Shown here in pieces: positions 1-10,343 of a stretch of DNA of 64,000 nt (position 1 is its first letter; each line of letters opens with the position of its first letter). Source of the stretch: Conus ventricosus (lineage: Eukaryota > Mollusca > Gastropoda > Neogastropoda > Conidae); assembly GCA_018398815.1 (NCBI GenBank), contig CM031601.1:35589454-35653453 (forward strand). Direction: 5' to 3'. The translations under genes were made by a program, and so were the position numbers. The notes beneath the pieces are model-generated. The model saw only the letters and a list, made by a program, of their open reading frames with translations. It ran no database searches and was not told where the DNA came from.

Positions 1-656
1 GACGATATTGTCGATACGTTCGCTGAAACCGACGTCACACCCAGCAAGGTGAAACTCCGTAGTGCTATCAACACTCATTTCAATTTAGAATGAAACACAG
101 AGTTTCAGAAATATATTTTCAGAAACACTTGTCAGAAAACAGACCATATTGATGATTTTTACAATGAATTAAAACAGCTGCCCCAACTTGTGGTTTTGTT
201 AACAATGACTCAGAAATCAAATCTCAGTTGATTGCTGGATGCAAGTATACAAAAGTAAGGGGAAAAGGACTAAGCTCACCTGCAATGACCTTGTCTGATT
301 TGTTAACATACGCACGAACAGTAAAACGTTCAACGTTCAGTTGCACATGCAAAACAAATGGAAGAGAGTCCAGTCCATCGTCTGCACTTGACAAAGCCAA
401 AGAAACATGCTCAGCATTCAGACAAATCCTCACAGCCACGCAATCAATGCCCAACACAGACTTGCAGGAACCGTGGCAATTCTTGGCCTCATGAAGGAGG
501 ACAACGCAACTGTCCAGCCTTCAATAAGCAGTGTAGAACTTGCGAGAAGTTCAATCATTTCTCTTCAGTATGCCGTTCTGGTACAAATCATCAGACCCAT
601 CCATCAAGAAATTCAAATCCATCAGACCAGCGTTCTTCTTTTCGTCCTGCTCACTA
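1..656 (+). pseudogene. gag remnant with zinc knuckle
   Basis: Capsid-like peptide starts in frame 1 at base 1 and continues through several frame changes to about 345. A nucleocapsid zinc knuckle of form C-x2-C-x4-H-x4-C (CRTCEKFNHFSSVC) is read at 532-573. A second, upstream knuckle is degenerate: one of its expected cysteines is read as Arg. The normal role is to package element RNA into virus-like particles. At least three frameshifts and one internal stop show it is not translated as a unit. The knuckle is seen directly; the capsid assignment is inference from position and composition. Confidence 0.75.
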
Positions 657-770
657 ATGAAGGAACAAAAGACGAGTCCGTCTCATTGATCAGCGTGAAG
701 ATGGCATCAACACTGTCGAATCAAACGATTCAGAAGACACTGATGAAGATGAATTGATTAATTTGTTTAC

Positions 771-1058
771 ATGGCTGCACATTTAGACAACCTTCTTCAT
801 TTGAAGAGTGTTCTTGCTGACTCTGGCGCCACAGTAAACCTACTGTCTAAACATAACGTTGATTTTTTTTCACCTCGGCCAACGCTGAGACCGTCTCAAA
901 TTAAAATCTCTGCATATGGTTGTCAGCAACCTCTTCCAGTCTTTGGACAATTCAAAGCTGTCATTGAATCCAAAGGTACAGTGACCACTGCCACTGTCTG
1001 CGTTGTTCCTGGTACAGAACGACCGATTTTGAGCTGGAAGACTTCTCTGAAGTCCTAG
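771..1058 (+). pseudogene. Aspartic protease remnant of the Gypsy element
   Basis: The reading frame contains LADSGATVNLLS, the D-S-G-A active-site signature of retrotransposon aspartic proteases (Asp codon at 819). The domain would act as a homodimer to cleave the element polyprotein. It follows the zinc knuckle and precedes the reverse transcriptase, as in Ty3/Gypsy elements. The frame breaks before reverse transcriptase begins at about 1195, so the pol fusion is lost. Confidence 0.75.
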
Positions 1059-1194
1059 GACTGTTGACCACTGTCCATAACATTAATCCATCAGGAAAGG
1101 AACCAGAAGGGCAGTGTCCTGATCTGTTCACAGGACTTGTTTGTTTAAAATATGGACAAGTGATAAAGAAGTTCAGCCCATAGCTCAGCCTTAC

Positions 1195-2264
1195 AGGCGC
1201 GTACCATTTCATGTATGAAAGGATATTGAAGAACAGTTGAAACAAGACAAGGAACGTGGAGTGATTGAAAGAGCCTCCGGTCCAACACCTTGGGTGTCAC
1301 CTGTAGTTGTCGTACCCAAACCCAAATGTCCTGAAAAAGACCGAGTATGTGTCGATATGCGTGCTGCAAATAAAGCCATAATGAAAGAAAGACATACAAC
1401 GCCGACACTTGACGAACTCAGACCATGCTGTCAGGTACGAAGGTCTTTAGCAAACTTGATCTCAATCAAGGGTACAATCAGCTGGAACTTGCAGAATCAC
1501 GGTACATCACAACTTTTGCAACACACAAAGGTCTTTACAGATAACAAACGTTTGTTCTTCGGTGTCAACTCTGCAAGTGAAATCTTTCAGGAAACAATCC
1601 GAGAGACTCTGTCAAATCTGGATGGTGTAATTAACATCAGCGACGATATCCTTTGCTTTGGTGCGACACAAGAAGGGCACCATAAAAACCTACAAGCACT
1701 GTTTGAAAGGCTACGCCAGAAAGGACTCACTCTCAAAGCTGAAAACTGTGCCTACAACAGCCGGAATAGCTCAGTTGGTAGAGCGCCGGACTCGTAATCT
1801 TGGTGATCCTGGGGTTGCGGGTTCGAACCTCCACTGGGCGTTTCGGTACCGGGGGATTTTCCCTCGGAGTTAACATTGGTTCTGACTCCATTTCCCATAC
1901 AGTCCTTCGAATGAGACTATAAACCGAGGTTCCGTGTGTGAACGCACGCATAACATCTTGCACACACGTAAAATCCCATCACCAACTTTCGGAAGAGTAG
2001 GCCAGTTTGGCCGTTGGTATGGATGACACGTTACACATAGCATGCACCCTGCGTGAGAAATGGAAAGAATGAAGGAAGTAAGGAAAATGAGTGATCGATA
2101 TTGAACGATATTGACTGGATGACACGGGAAATGACTGAATGAAGCGCCAGCTGGCAGCTCTTCAGTCGGCACTACCCAGGTAGGCAGCCCGTTGTGTAAA
2201 CGAGTGTTGATTGTAAAGCGCCTAGAGCTTGGTCTCTAGCCGAGAATAGGCGCTATATAGGTAT

Positions 2265-2326
<62 letters not shown>

Positions 2327-2470
2327 AGAACTCCCATTGAGTTCTTACGACATATCTTCGGTTGAAATTGGAATCCGACCAAGTCAGGACAAGCTCAAAA
2401 TAATTCTTGAACTGCCTACTCCATCAAACGCATCAGAAGTTAGAAGCCTGCTTGGAATGATGAACTTCTG
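1195..2470 (+). pseudogene. Reverse transcriptase remnant, split by a SINE
   Basis: The first part (about 1195-1760) shows the typical Gypsy start (GVIERASGPTPWVSPVVVVPKP, broken here into overlapping frames), the segment FGVNSASEIFQ and a catalytic box read as ISDDIL at about 1636-1655. A +1/-1 frame change separates motif A from motif B. The SINE occupies 1760-2325, after which coding resumes at about 2330 with the thumb/connection region (PSNASEVRSLLGM-like reading near 2425-2462). The normal function is reverse transcription of the element RNA. The SINE insertion and frameshifts make this copy inactive. Confidence 0.85.
1760..2325 (+). mobile_element. tRNA-derived SINE (S1), (ATT)n tail
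   Basis: The tRNA-like head has an A box TAGCTCAGTTGG (1767-1778) and a perfect B box GGTTCGAACC (1820-1829), which form an internal RNA polymerase III promoter. A body follows (GAATGAGACTATAAACCGAG), then a 3' domain ending AGGCGCTATATAGG and a (TTA)n tail at about 2265-2325. The head and body match the SINE at 8853; the 3' domain matches the SINEs at 12303 and 46219. It is inserted in the Gypsy reverse transcriptase; no clear target duplication could be made out. Confidence 0.9.
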
Positions 2471-3000
2471 TGGAGCACATCTCATTCCGAACTCTGACAC
2501 ATGATCTGCGGAATCTGACAAAGAAGACAACACCCTGGTCATGGACAGAGAAACATGACGCAGCTCTTACACAGCTCAAGACGGCACTGAGCAAAGCAAT
2601 AACTCTGAATTACTTCGATCCAAAGAAATCATCAGAGATTTTCACAGATGTAAAGCCCAGTTGGAGTTTCTGCTGTGCTGACCCAGAATGACAAATCATT
2701 CAGTTTGCAAGTAGAGCCCTCACACCAGTTGAACAGAAGTACTCACAAACTGAAAGAGAAGCTCTCGCGATACCTGTGAATACCTCTATATCTACATCTT
2801 CGGCGCTCCATTCACCGTATTTACTGACCATAAAAGCCCTTGGTCTCCATGTTCAACAAACCAGGAACTCAACTGTCTGCTCGCATAGAACGTTGGATCA
2901 TGAGAATGCAACCCTGCCAAGCAACGGTACAATATTGACCTGGTTCAGACAATCCAGCAGATTACCTCAGTCGACATCCTGTGGAACAACAACAGTGTAG
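2470..3000 (+). pseudogene. RNase H remnant of the Gypsy element
   Basis: The reading runs from the end of reverse transcriptase (TPWSWTEKHDAALTQLKTAL, about 2528-2590) into RNase H. The segment FASRALTPVEQKYSQTEREA at about 2704-2763 is the classic Ty3/Gypsy RNase H signature, followed in another frame by FTVFTDHKAL near 2812-2842. A premature stop (near 2690) and at least two frameshifts disrupt it. The normal function is removal of RNA from the RNA/DNA hybrid. Confidence 0.85.
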
Positions 3001-3279
3001 TAGAGAAGAGAAAATCACAGAAGAATATGTCCAGTATGTTATCGAAACCTCAACTCCAAAAGCGATGACTGTTGAAGAAGTTGCCACTGAAACTGCAGAG
3101 GATCCGACTCTTACTGCTGTCACCAATTCCTTGCTGACAAATCATTGGTTCACTAAATGACAAGCGAGTCAACACAAAGACATTCCAGACACTCTATCAG
3201 TGTCGCTCTGAACTGACACTAGCACACAATTCCGGTGTGATCCTCAAAGGACATTGCATTGTTCTACCAGACCACTCCA

Positions 3280-4384
3280 CCTGAAAGCAGTGAATACAGC
3301 TCACAGTGGACATCAAGGAATAGTGAAAACTATCGCACTTCTCCGTGAAAAAAACATGGTTTCGTGGCATGCAGGAAATGGTTGAAGAAGCTGTTTAAGA
3401 CTGCATGACTTGCCAAATTTCAACTCCGACTGCTGAAAGAGAACCCTGAAATGTCACCATTACCATCTGGTCTATGGCAGGAAGTCAGCGCAGACTTCGC
3501 TCAGCTCTCCACGGGACAGTACTTACTTGTAGTGACAGATGAATACACCAGATATGTCACTGTTGACATTCTTGAATCAACATCTGCATGCTCTGTCATT
3601 CCCAGACTGGAGAAGATTTTTGCTGAATTTGAATTTCCATACTCCTCAAAACAGGCAATGGACCCCCCATTTAACAGCCATGAATTTGCAACGTACACTG
3701 CTCATTCAGGAGTCAAGCACAGAAAAATCACACCATTATGGCATCGTGCGAACAAGAGATGTACAAATTCCTCCTGGACTACAGATCCACTCCTCATCTT
3801 TCCACTGGAACTCCACCTGCTACTGCATTTTTTGGTCGCAACCTCAAGACAAGACTACTAGAAGTCCCATTCCAACAGCCTGGTGATGAGAAGATGAGAC
3901 GCCAAGATGCCCAGTCAAAGAAGAAGATGAAACAAAATGCTGATAAGAAACCCCATGTCAAGCCAAGCAAAATTCAGATTGGTGACAAAGTGCTGCTGAA
4001 AGAACATTCCATGTCCACATCCTCCACTCCCTACAATCCTGTTCCATTCACAGTCATTCAGAAGAAGGGCACCATGGTGACTGCCAGATGAGACAATCAA
4101 AATATCACCAAAACAGCAGTTTCTTCAAAGATTCTCCCAGAACTTCACCTCCTACTGACCTGATGTCTCACTTCAGTGATGTTGAAACTGATACCCCCCC
4201 CCCCCCCCCCTACAAATGCAAAACATGCACAACAAATGCAAACACAGACAAAACTACTTCAGACAAACACTCAAACTCAAACACTTCACACCCTTCTGTG
4301 ACCGTTCCAAATGTTCCCGAACCAAAAAGATTTAGCCGTGCAATTTGCTTGCCAAAGAAATTCAGTGACTGTGTTCTTTCATAA
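3280..4384 (+). pseudogene. Integrase remnant lacking two catalytic residues
   Basis: An H2C2 zinc-binding region (AHSGHQG ... CMTCQ, about 3300-3420) precedes the core. The first catalytic Asp is seen in VSADFAQL (codon at 3493). At the second site (about 3645-3670) the Asp is replaced by Gly in the coherent frame. After HRAN (about 3745) the sequence jumps to YKFLLDYRSTPHLSTGTPP, so the segment that should contain the catalytic Glu is missing. A C-terminal GPY/F-like region (IQIGDKVLLKE ... YNPVPFTVIQKKGTM) follows, and a tail ends with a stop after 4381. This integrase cannot be catalytic. Confidence 0.85.
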
Positions 4385-4877
4385 ACTGAAAACACCACAT
4401 TTAAAAGAAATTCATGCATTTTATTGCACCACTTTGTTTTCAGGCGTGTGTCTCAAAGACATTAAATGACTAAAATGTTTTCATTTTGAGATGTCTGTGC
4501 CTACTGTTGTTTAATTGTCATTATGCAGACTGGTTATTGACGCTTGTTTATTCTGTTCAAATTCAAGTATTTCTTTAAAGTCGTAAGAAAAAATAGAAAG
4601 AGATGAGAAGAGAAAAGTGACTGTTACATTCACTTTGAAATATGTATTACATTTAATGTGAAGTTTTAAATTTAAACAAAAAGATTCAATTGAAGTGCTA
4701 TGCAAGTGCGGTATTCATGAGAAATATTTTAACAAAAGATTAGAAACAAACAAAAGGTTCATTAATATTTTTGTTTATTAGCTTATTCCTTTTATTAGCG
4801 TCAGTGAAATTATCAATCACTTCTATTTGTTCTATAAGTACGTTTAAGAGTTAAATTTTAAAATCAACTCTTGATTT
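4385..4877 (+). other. 3' untranslated region of the Gypsy element
   Basis: AT-rich sequence without any recognisable coding content lies between the pol stop and the polypurine tract. Nothing else was seen here. Confidence 0.5.
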
Positions 4878-4890
4878 GAGAAAGAGGGTG
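4878..4890 (+). promoter_or_regulatory. Putative polypurine tract
   Basis: GAGAAAGAGGGTG is almost purely purine and sits directly before the putative LTR start, where the plus-strand primer of LTR elements is found. Confidence 0.5.
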
Positions 4891-4891
4891 A

Positions 4892-5080
4892 TGTAGTTTT
4901 GTGAACGAGTTTTGATCTATGGGACATTTCTCATATGCTTTTACTTTTAGAGCCTCGTCCTGATGATAAACAGTTTTGATGGAAACCGTCAGAAAGACCT
5001 GAGTCAATACAACAGTTATTACCGCATCAACATGACTTGAAAGTTTCTGTTGTATTAATCCATGCAACAAACATTCTACA
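4892..5080 (+). repeat. Putative 3' LTR of the Gypsy element
   Basis: The 189 bp segment begins TGTAG and ends CTACA, a perfect 5 bp terminal inverted repeat with the TG...CA ends typical of LTRs, and directly follows the purine tract. The partner LTR is outside the window, so the assignment rests on position and termini only. Confidence 0.5.
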
Positions 5081-5188
5081 ACCCCAAGCAGTCACGACAT
5101 CACAGATACTAACTGGTTTTGATTTTCTTTTTATTAAGTGAATGTCATCTATTCAAGCTGTTGAGCGCCGTTTTGGTTGAGCTGCTAG

Positions 5189-5223
5189 TCTCTCTCTCTC
5201 TCTCTCTCTCTCTCCCTCTCTCT

Positions 5224-5273
<50 letters not shown>
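5189..5273 (+). repeat. (CT)n microsatellite
   Basis: Nearly pure CT dinucleotide tract with a few CCC interruptions, between the Gypsy LTR and the LINE remnant. Confidence 0.95.
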
Positions 5274-5274
<1 letters not shown>

Positions 5275-7554
5275 ACCTTTAGAAACTTTTCAAAATTTGA
5301 TAGTGACAAATTTCTCTCTGACCTTTTAAATTCAACTCTAATTAAAGTGTATTAATTAATATACAGAACCCAACCAGGCTCTAGAAGTTTGGTACTCCAT
5401 TTGCTATGGTGTATACGACAAACATGCCCCGATCCAAAACAAGAGTCAAACATCGGATAAAACCTCCTTGGCTTACAAAAGAGATACAAAACGCTATTTA
5501 CCAAAGAGAGTACCTGTTAAAAAATGACCCTCGGGAGGAATATAAAAAAGCAAAGAAATAACATAACCTCTCTCAGTAGAGCACAGAAAAAGAAATATCT
5601 TTTACACTTAATCATCAAAAAGAAAGACAGCAAGTCCGTATGGAAAGCCATCCATGGATTAACAAATAAACATGTTTCATCTGCTTCAAATATAACGAAT
5701 GATATATCTGCAAGTAAACTAAATCACCATTTTACAGCAGTAGCAGATCAATGATTCATGATAATAAATCAAATGATAATGATCTAGAAGAATTTTTTTA
5801 AAATACTGCAGGGGAAAAATATGCATTTAGATTTAGACATCAGCCTTCTAGATATTTATTCTGTTTTCGTGTCACTTAGGCGATTGAAACAGACAGCCAC
5901 TCGTGGCATGAAGGTATAGATGGTAAAATTCTAAAGCTCTCTGCACCCGTTATCGCAGAAACGTTAACTTACATTTACAACCTCTGTATAGATAAACAAT
6001 GCTTTCCAGATACCTTGAACATAAAAAGCAAAAATTATACCAACATACACATCAGGAAACACTACTCTGATCCATCAAATTATAGACCTATTTCGATTTG
6101 ATCTGTTCTTTCTAAGCCGTTAGAACTCCACATTAATAACTGTCTCCATTCCTTCACAGTGCTAGCTAAACTAATAGATAGGTGGTTCTTAAACATGAAC
6201 GACAATCAATTTTAAGGAATTCTTTTTTTTTGTAGATTCCGGAAAAGATTTCGACGTTATAAATCATAAACTTTTACTCAGAAAAAAACCTGACTTTTTA
6301 TAAGCTATCTTTCAAAACACTGAAACTGATTTCATCTTTTCTCTCCAACAGACAACAAATTGTGTCCGTAAACACACACAAATCTAATTTTCTTCCCCAC
6401 AAATTTGGAGTCCCACAAGGGTCAATATTAGGTCCTCTATTGTTTTCTTTTTACATCAATGATCTGCCATTGTACTTGAAAATAAGAAAATAAACAGCAA
6501 AATGTTCGCTGATGATACAACTTTTTAGACACAAGTAATTCTGACGCCCAACAGGTTTGCAGTGACATCCAAGAAAACATCAATCTTTTGGTTAAATGGA
6601 CACAATTTAATCACATCCTCAAAAAACTAAATTCATGATGATAACTACAAGACAGAAACGTCAAAATCTAAGCCAAAATTTCCCAGTACTTTGCATTTCC
6701 AATGAAAAAATCGAAGAAGTATCCAGTCACAAAGTCTTAGGAATAACAATAGATAATAATCTAACTTGGTCAAAACAGAGCTTTTATCTAGAAATGTTGC
6801 AAGAAAACTACATCTTCTAAAAGGGGCTAAAAACTTCTTAAATGTGCATGCAAGAAATCTATTTTTCACTCTTATATTCAACCTATTATTGACTATGCCT
6901 CAATACTTTGGGACTCAGCGAGCAATAATTTACTCAAACCACGAATTAGCCTTTACAAAAGAGCTGTCAAAGTAACGATAGTCAACCATCCTCACTGGTA
7001 GATTCAGACTATAAGCAAGCAGGCATTCTCCCATTTAAAGCCAAATTGTTATACAGTAAGGCACTCTTTATGGATAAGATACTCCATGAAAATGCTCCAC
7101 TTTCTCTAACAAATATGTTCACTTTTAACGACGATCGACATTTACATAAAATAAACCTCCCGTTTGCAATGATTAATCTGTACAAATCTAGTTTGGCGTA
7201 TTCCGGAGGTTGGCTATGGAACCATATTCCTCAAGAACTTAAAAATCAATCAAACTTTTTAAAAAATCACATCTAATTTTCAAAAATATCTGATGAATGT
7301 CTCAGATTTGACTCCACTACACCCTAAAATATATTGATAATTCTCAATTCAGATTTAGTTTAACAAATATGTGATGAATGTTCGAAGTTGACTCAACTCT
7401 GCGCAAATTGCATGATCGTCCTGTGGCATTCATGTGGTTTTCACAGCATTTCGCGGGTGTGTTTCTCCATGTCTGCTTCATTGCCGTTCTCTCCCTTTAT
7501 CTCACCAGTCGTTCGGTCGGTTGGTCGGTCGGTCGGCCAGTCTCTCTTCTCCTC

Positions 7555-7604
<50 letters not shown>

Positions 7605-7880
7605 AATCCCCCCCCCCCCTTTCCCTGATAATTTTTCTTGTTGTCGTTATTGGTGGTTGTGGTGGTGTTTATTGGTTTCTTTTTTCTTCTTTAATCTTTT
7701 TTTGACAAAGATTCTCATGCGATTAATTGTTGCATTTTTTTCATGTATTTTGTTTGATTTGCTCTTTACCATATATCGATTTGTTTTTTTCTTGCCCAGA
7801 GGGCTGGATGTAAAAATAAGTATTCATACTTAGTCCGCTACCCTCTTAAAATAAAATTCGTTTGTTCGTTCGTCCGTCCT
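5274..7880 (+). mobile_element. 5'-truncated CR1/jockey-like LINE remnant
   Basis: Non-LTR reverse transcriptase pieces occur in order in shifting frames: the post-endonuclease linker (KPPWLTKEIQNAIYQREYL, about 5462-5520; KKDSKSVWKAIHGLTNK, about 5620-5670), a motif-A-like DFDVINHKLL (about 6248), GVPQGSILGPLLF (6407-6445), FADD (6505-6516), KVLGITIDNNLTW (about 6732-6770) and the C-terminal YSGGWLWNHIPQELK (about 7200-7245). The 3' end may lie near 7875, where AATAAAATTCG is followed by short TTCG-type repeats. Many stops and indels show it is dead. The endonuclease domain is absent. Confidence 0.85.
7555..7619 (+). repeat. (CT)n microsatellite and C run
   Basis: CT tract followed by a run of C, lying in the 3' part of the LINE remnant. 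Confidence 0.9.
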
Positions 7881-7894
7881 CTCTGTAGGTCGGT

Positions 7895-7939
7895 CGTTTG
7901 CTCTCTCTGTCTCTCTGTCTCTCTCTGTCTCTCTCTGTC

Positions 7940-8010
<71 letters not shown>

Positions 8011-8012
8011 TA
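7895..8012 (+). repeat. CTCTCTGT/(CT)n microsatellite
   Basis: Starts as CTGTCTCT-type higher-order units and becomes pure CT. The stretch 8013-8311 that follows is AT-rich with a short (ATCA)n at 8158-8180 and no coding signal. Confidence 0.9.
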
Positions 8013-8311
8013 AGAACACGTTGTTAGTTGTGTTATGAAATTATTACTGATTGGTCATTGTTTTATGTTGTAGCGTTTACTTTTTTTTTAATGTTCCATT
8101 GCTAATTCAGAATTGTAGAAAGACCTTTAATGTGACTAATTCTTTACCCATTAACGATTCAATCGATCAATCAATCAATCTTCTTCAACCTTGTGTTGTA
8201 CTTTAACCTCTTCTCCTTCTGTAATTGTTTCTCCTAATAAATCTTTCAGACTCTGCGCACGGTTAGCATTTTTGTTCTTTTTTTTTTATATTTTTTTATC
8301 TCTATTTACAG

Positions 8312-8419
8312 GGTCGCCATTCCTGGAGCAAGATGGAACTCTTTGAGGACTGCAAGAAATGCATGTGGACTCCCTCGGGTTGCATCAAGGTGAAAAGTTG
8401 TAAAATTCGACCAATCAAG
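8312..8419 (+). CDS. Candidate internal exon, cysteine-containing, unknown gene
   Basis: A long T-rich tract ends in TCTATTTACAG at 8311, a strong acceptor, and AAG|GTAATT at 8417-8425 is a plausible donor. The 108 nt between them is exactly 36 codons and is open in one frame only (GRHSWSKMELFEDCKKCMWT at the start). Four cysteines lie at residues 14, 17, 24 and 30, and the C-terminal part is rich in Lys. I do not recognise the protein. It is on the opposite strand from the EF-hand gene. The call rests on splice-site quality and the open frame and may be chance. Confidence 0.3.
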
Positions 8420-8477
8420 GTAATTCCTTACAAGCCCGGACCTGCTCCTGGAATTTAACGTCACTTCCTCCACGAGA

Positions 8478-8539
8478 ACTGATTGGTGCATACTTCATTT
8501 GCATTAAGACTGATTGGTGCATACTTCGTTTGTATTGTA
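8478..8539 (+). repeat. 31 bp tandem duplication
   Basis: ACTGATTGGTGCATACTTC starts both copies (8478-8508 and 8509-8539), which differ at a few positions. The flanking stretch 8420-8823 has no other recognisable feature. Confidence 0.85.
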
Positions 8540-8823
8540 TCTCGTCAGTAGGACTAGTTTCGTATCAGCTGTGATCTCAAGATCGTCGATATTTATTTAT
8601 GTATTTCATTTCTGTGTAGTTCATATTTGCCTTGTTGAAAATCTGCTCACTTCATATTCATGTATTTGTTGTTTTGATATTTAAAAAGAAATAACTGCGA
8701 TAATTATGTAGTTGTTACTTGCTTCTTTTTTTTCCAATTATTGATTATATTTTTGATATCTTAATACACAATCGTTTTAGTTTGAGTGTGGTGTGCACAA
8801 TGAACGAAATGAAATGAAGTTTG

Positions 8824-8852
8824 TGGGGGGGGGGGGGGGGGGGGGGGGGGGG
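8824..8852 (+). repeat. Poly(G) run
   Basis: About 29 consecutive G directly upstream of the SINE head. Its length is unreliable in any sequencing technology. Confidence 0.9.
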
Positions 8853-9250
8853 AATAGCTCAGTTGGTAGAGCGCCGGACTCGTAATCGTGGGGTTGCGGT
8901 CGCATCTCCGCCGGGCCGTTTAGGTACGGGGGGATTTTCCCCTCGGACTTAACAAAAGTTCTGACTCCATTCCCCATACAGTCCTTCGAATGAGACTATA
9001 AACCGAGGTTGCGTGTGTGAACGCACGCACAACATCTTGCGCACACGTAAAATCGCACCAACTTTCGGAAGAGAAGGCCAGTTTGGCCGTTGGTATGGAT
9101 GACACGTTACACATAGCATGCACCTTCCCGAAGTTGGAGTATGGCTGCCTTGATGGCAGGATTAAAAAAAAAAACGGTCATACACACGCATAATGTCAGT
9201 ATAATCAACTTGATGACTGTGGACACTCTAAGAAAGAAGAAGAAGAAGAT
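8853..9250 (+). mobile_element. tRNA-derived SINE (S2), (AAG)n tail
   Basis: The A box TAGCTCAGTTGG is at 8855-8866; the B box region is degenerate (GGTCGCATCTCC). The head and body, through GATGACACGTTACACATAGC (about 9098-9117), match S1 at 1760 closely. The 3' part is different: CCCGAAGTTGGAGTATGGC, AACGGTCATACACACG and a tail AAGAAGAAGAAG at about 9235-9250. S1 and S2 are therefore the same head and body with different tails. Confidence 0.85.
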
Positions 9251-9311
9251 CAATTTGGTAAGTGACAGATTGACTGAATGGAACGAACACCCCACCCCCA
9301 CCCCTTCGTCA

Positions 9312-9312
<1 letters not shown>

Positions 9313-9374
<62 letters not shown>
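9313..9374 (+). repeat. (CT)n microsatellite
   Basis: Pure CT tract. The following stretch 9375-9960 has no coding or repeat signal I can support. Confidence 0.95.
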
Positions 9375-9377
<3 letters not shown>

Positions 9378-9959
9378 CATGTTTATCTTCATTAAAGCCC
9401 TTGTTTGTGGTCTATTAAGAGGCTTAATGGAACTTAAACCATCCCGTTTAAACAGAAATGAATACAGATCAATACCGCATCACCGCAAGACACATCTGCT
9501 GTAGCTGAGAGTTGTTATACAAAACATAGCAGTTAGACTCGGCTCTCTCTATATTCGTGTCACATATGGAGACTGCGTTTGGGCCATCGACTTCTGGATT
9601 ATCAATACTCTGACAACTCACGCTAAAACTGACTTCCACCAAACCTAGATCACTCTATGGCTTTGCATCCTTTAGTAAGCAGCTCATTAGCTCATTCCTC
9701 ATTGTATGAGCATACCAATACCTAACACCTACGTTCTCTTCCTCACACTACCACTGATTTTGACTCCTTGACGTTGTTTGACCAGTCATATCCAGTATTA
9801 CCTTGACTTAGGCTTGTCGTTATCAGCAACTTGTATTTATGTGGTCTTACTCTCTGCTTTATGTTTACTCTCATTTTGCCTCATAATTACAGGCTCATAA
9901 CATACAGTCACATAACTATTTCGCATCATGTTGTTACAATCCGTTTTAGATATTATGTG

Positions 9960-9960
<1 letters not shown>

Positions 9961-10018
<58 letters not shown>
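9961..10018 (+). repeat. (CT)n microsatellite
   Basis: CT tract with one CCT interruption. The stretch 10019-10343 holds overlapping open frames on both strands but no recognisable domain. Confidence 0.95.
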
Positions 10019-10343
10019 GTGTGCTTAGATATTCCCAGTGTTTGCGGTCTACGTGCCCGAAGAAGCTTTCTGGAGGGTTAAAAATGTGTCACTCCTATTG
10101 TAATTCAAGCGACGGATGCACTGTACATCACTATTGTTTGTTCTATTTTATGGACCATGATGCCCTCATGAGCGACAAAGGCCGGATGAAAATAATGAGT
10201 ATGCTGATCTACTGCTTCTTTACTTTCGTTCCCCGCTCGGGGAGTATTCTTGTTGCTTGTATGGAAGTGCTTCTCATCAGCAAGTACCAGGATCCAGTAG
10301 CAATCTTGAGGAGCCCTTGACAGAGCGAAACAGCTGTTGCTTG

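Larger units (their letters stand above)
1..5080 (+). mobile_element. Degenerate Ty3/Gypsy LTR retrotransposon, 5' end outside window
   Basis: Gag, protease, reverse transcriptase, RNase H and integrase remnants occur in the canonical Ty3/Gypsy order and run into a putative 3' LTR. All coding parts carry stops and frameshifts, and a SINE of about 565 bp interrupts the reverse transcriptase. The 5' LTR and start of gag must lie upstream of base 1. The copy is dead: the second catalytic Asp of integrase is replaced and the segment that should carry the catalytic Glu is missing. The family assignment comes from domain order and motifs; no lineage was assigned. Confidence 0.9.

Noticed and set aside
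1765..1840. tRNA gene
   Set aside because: The tRNA-like head continues into a SINE body and tail and recurs in dispersed copies; no complete acceptor stem. The same applies at 8853, 12303, 14722 and 21471.
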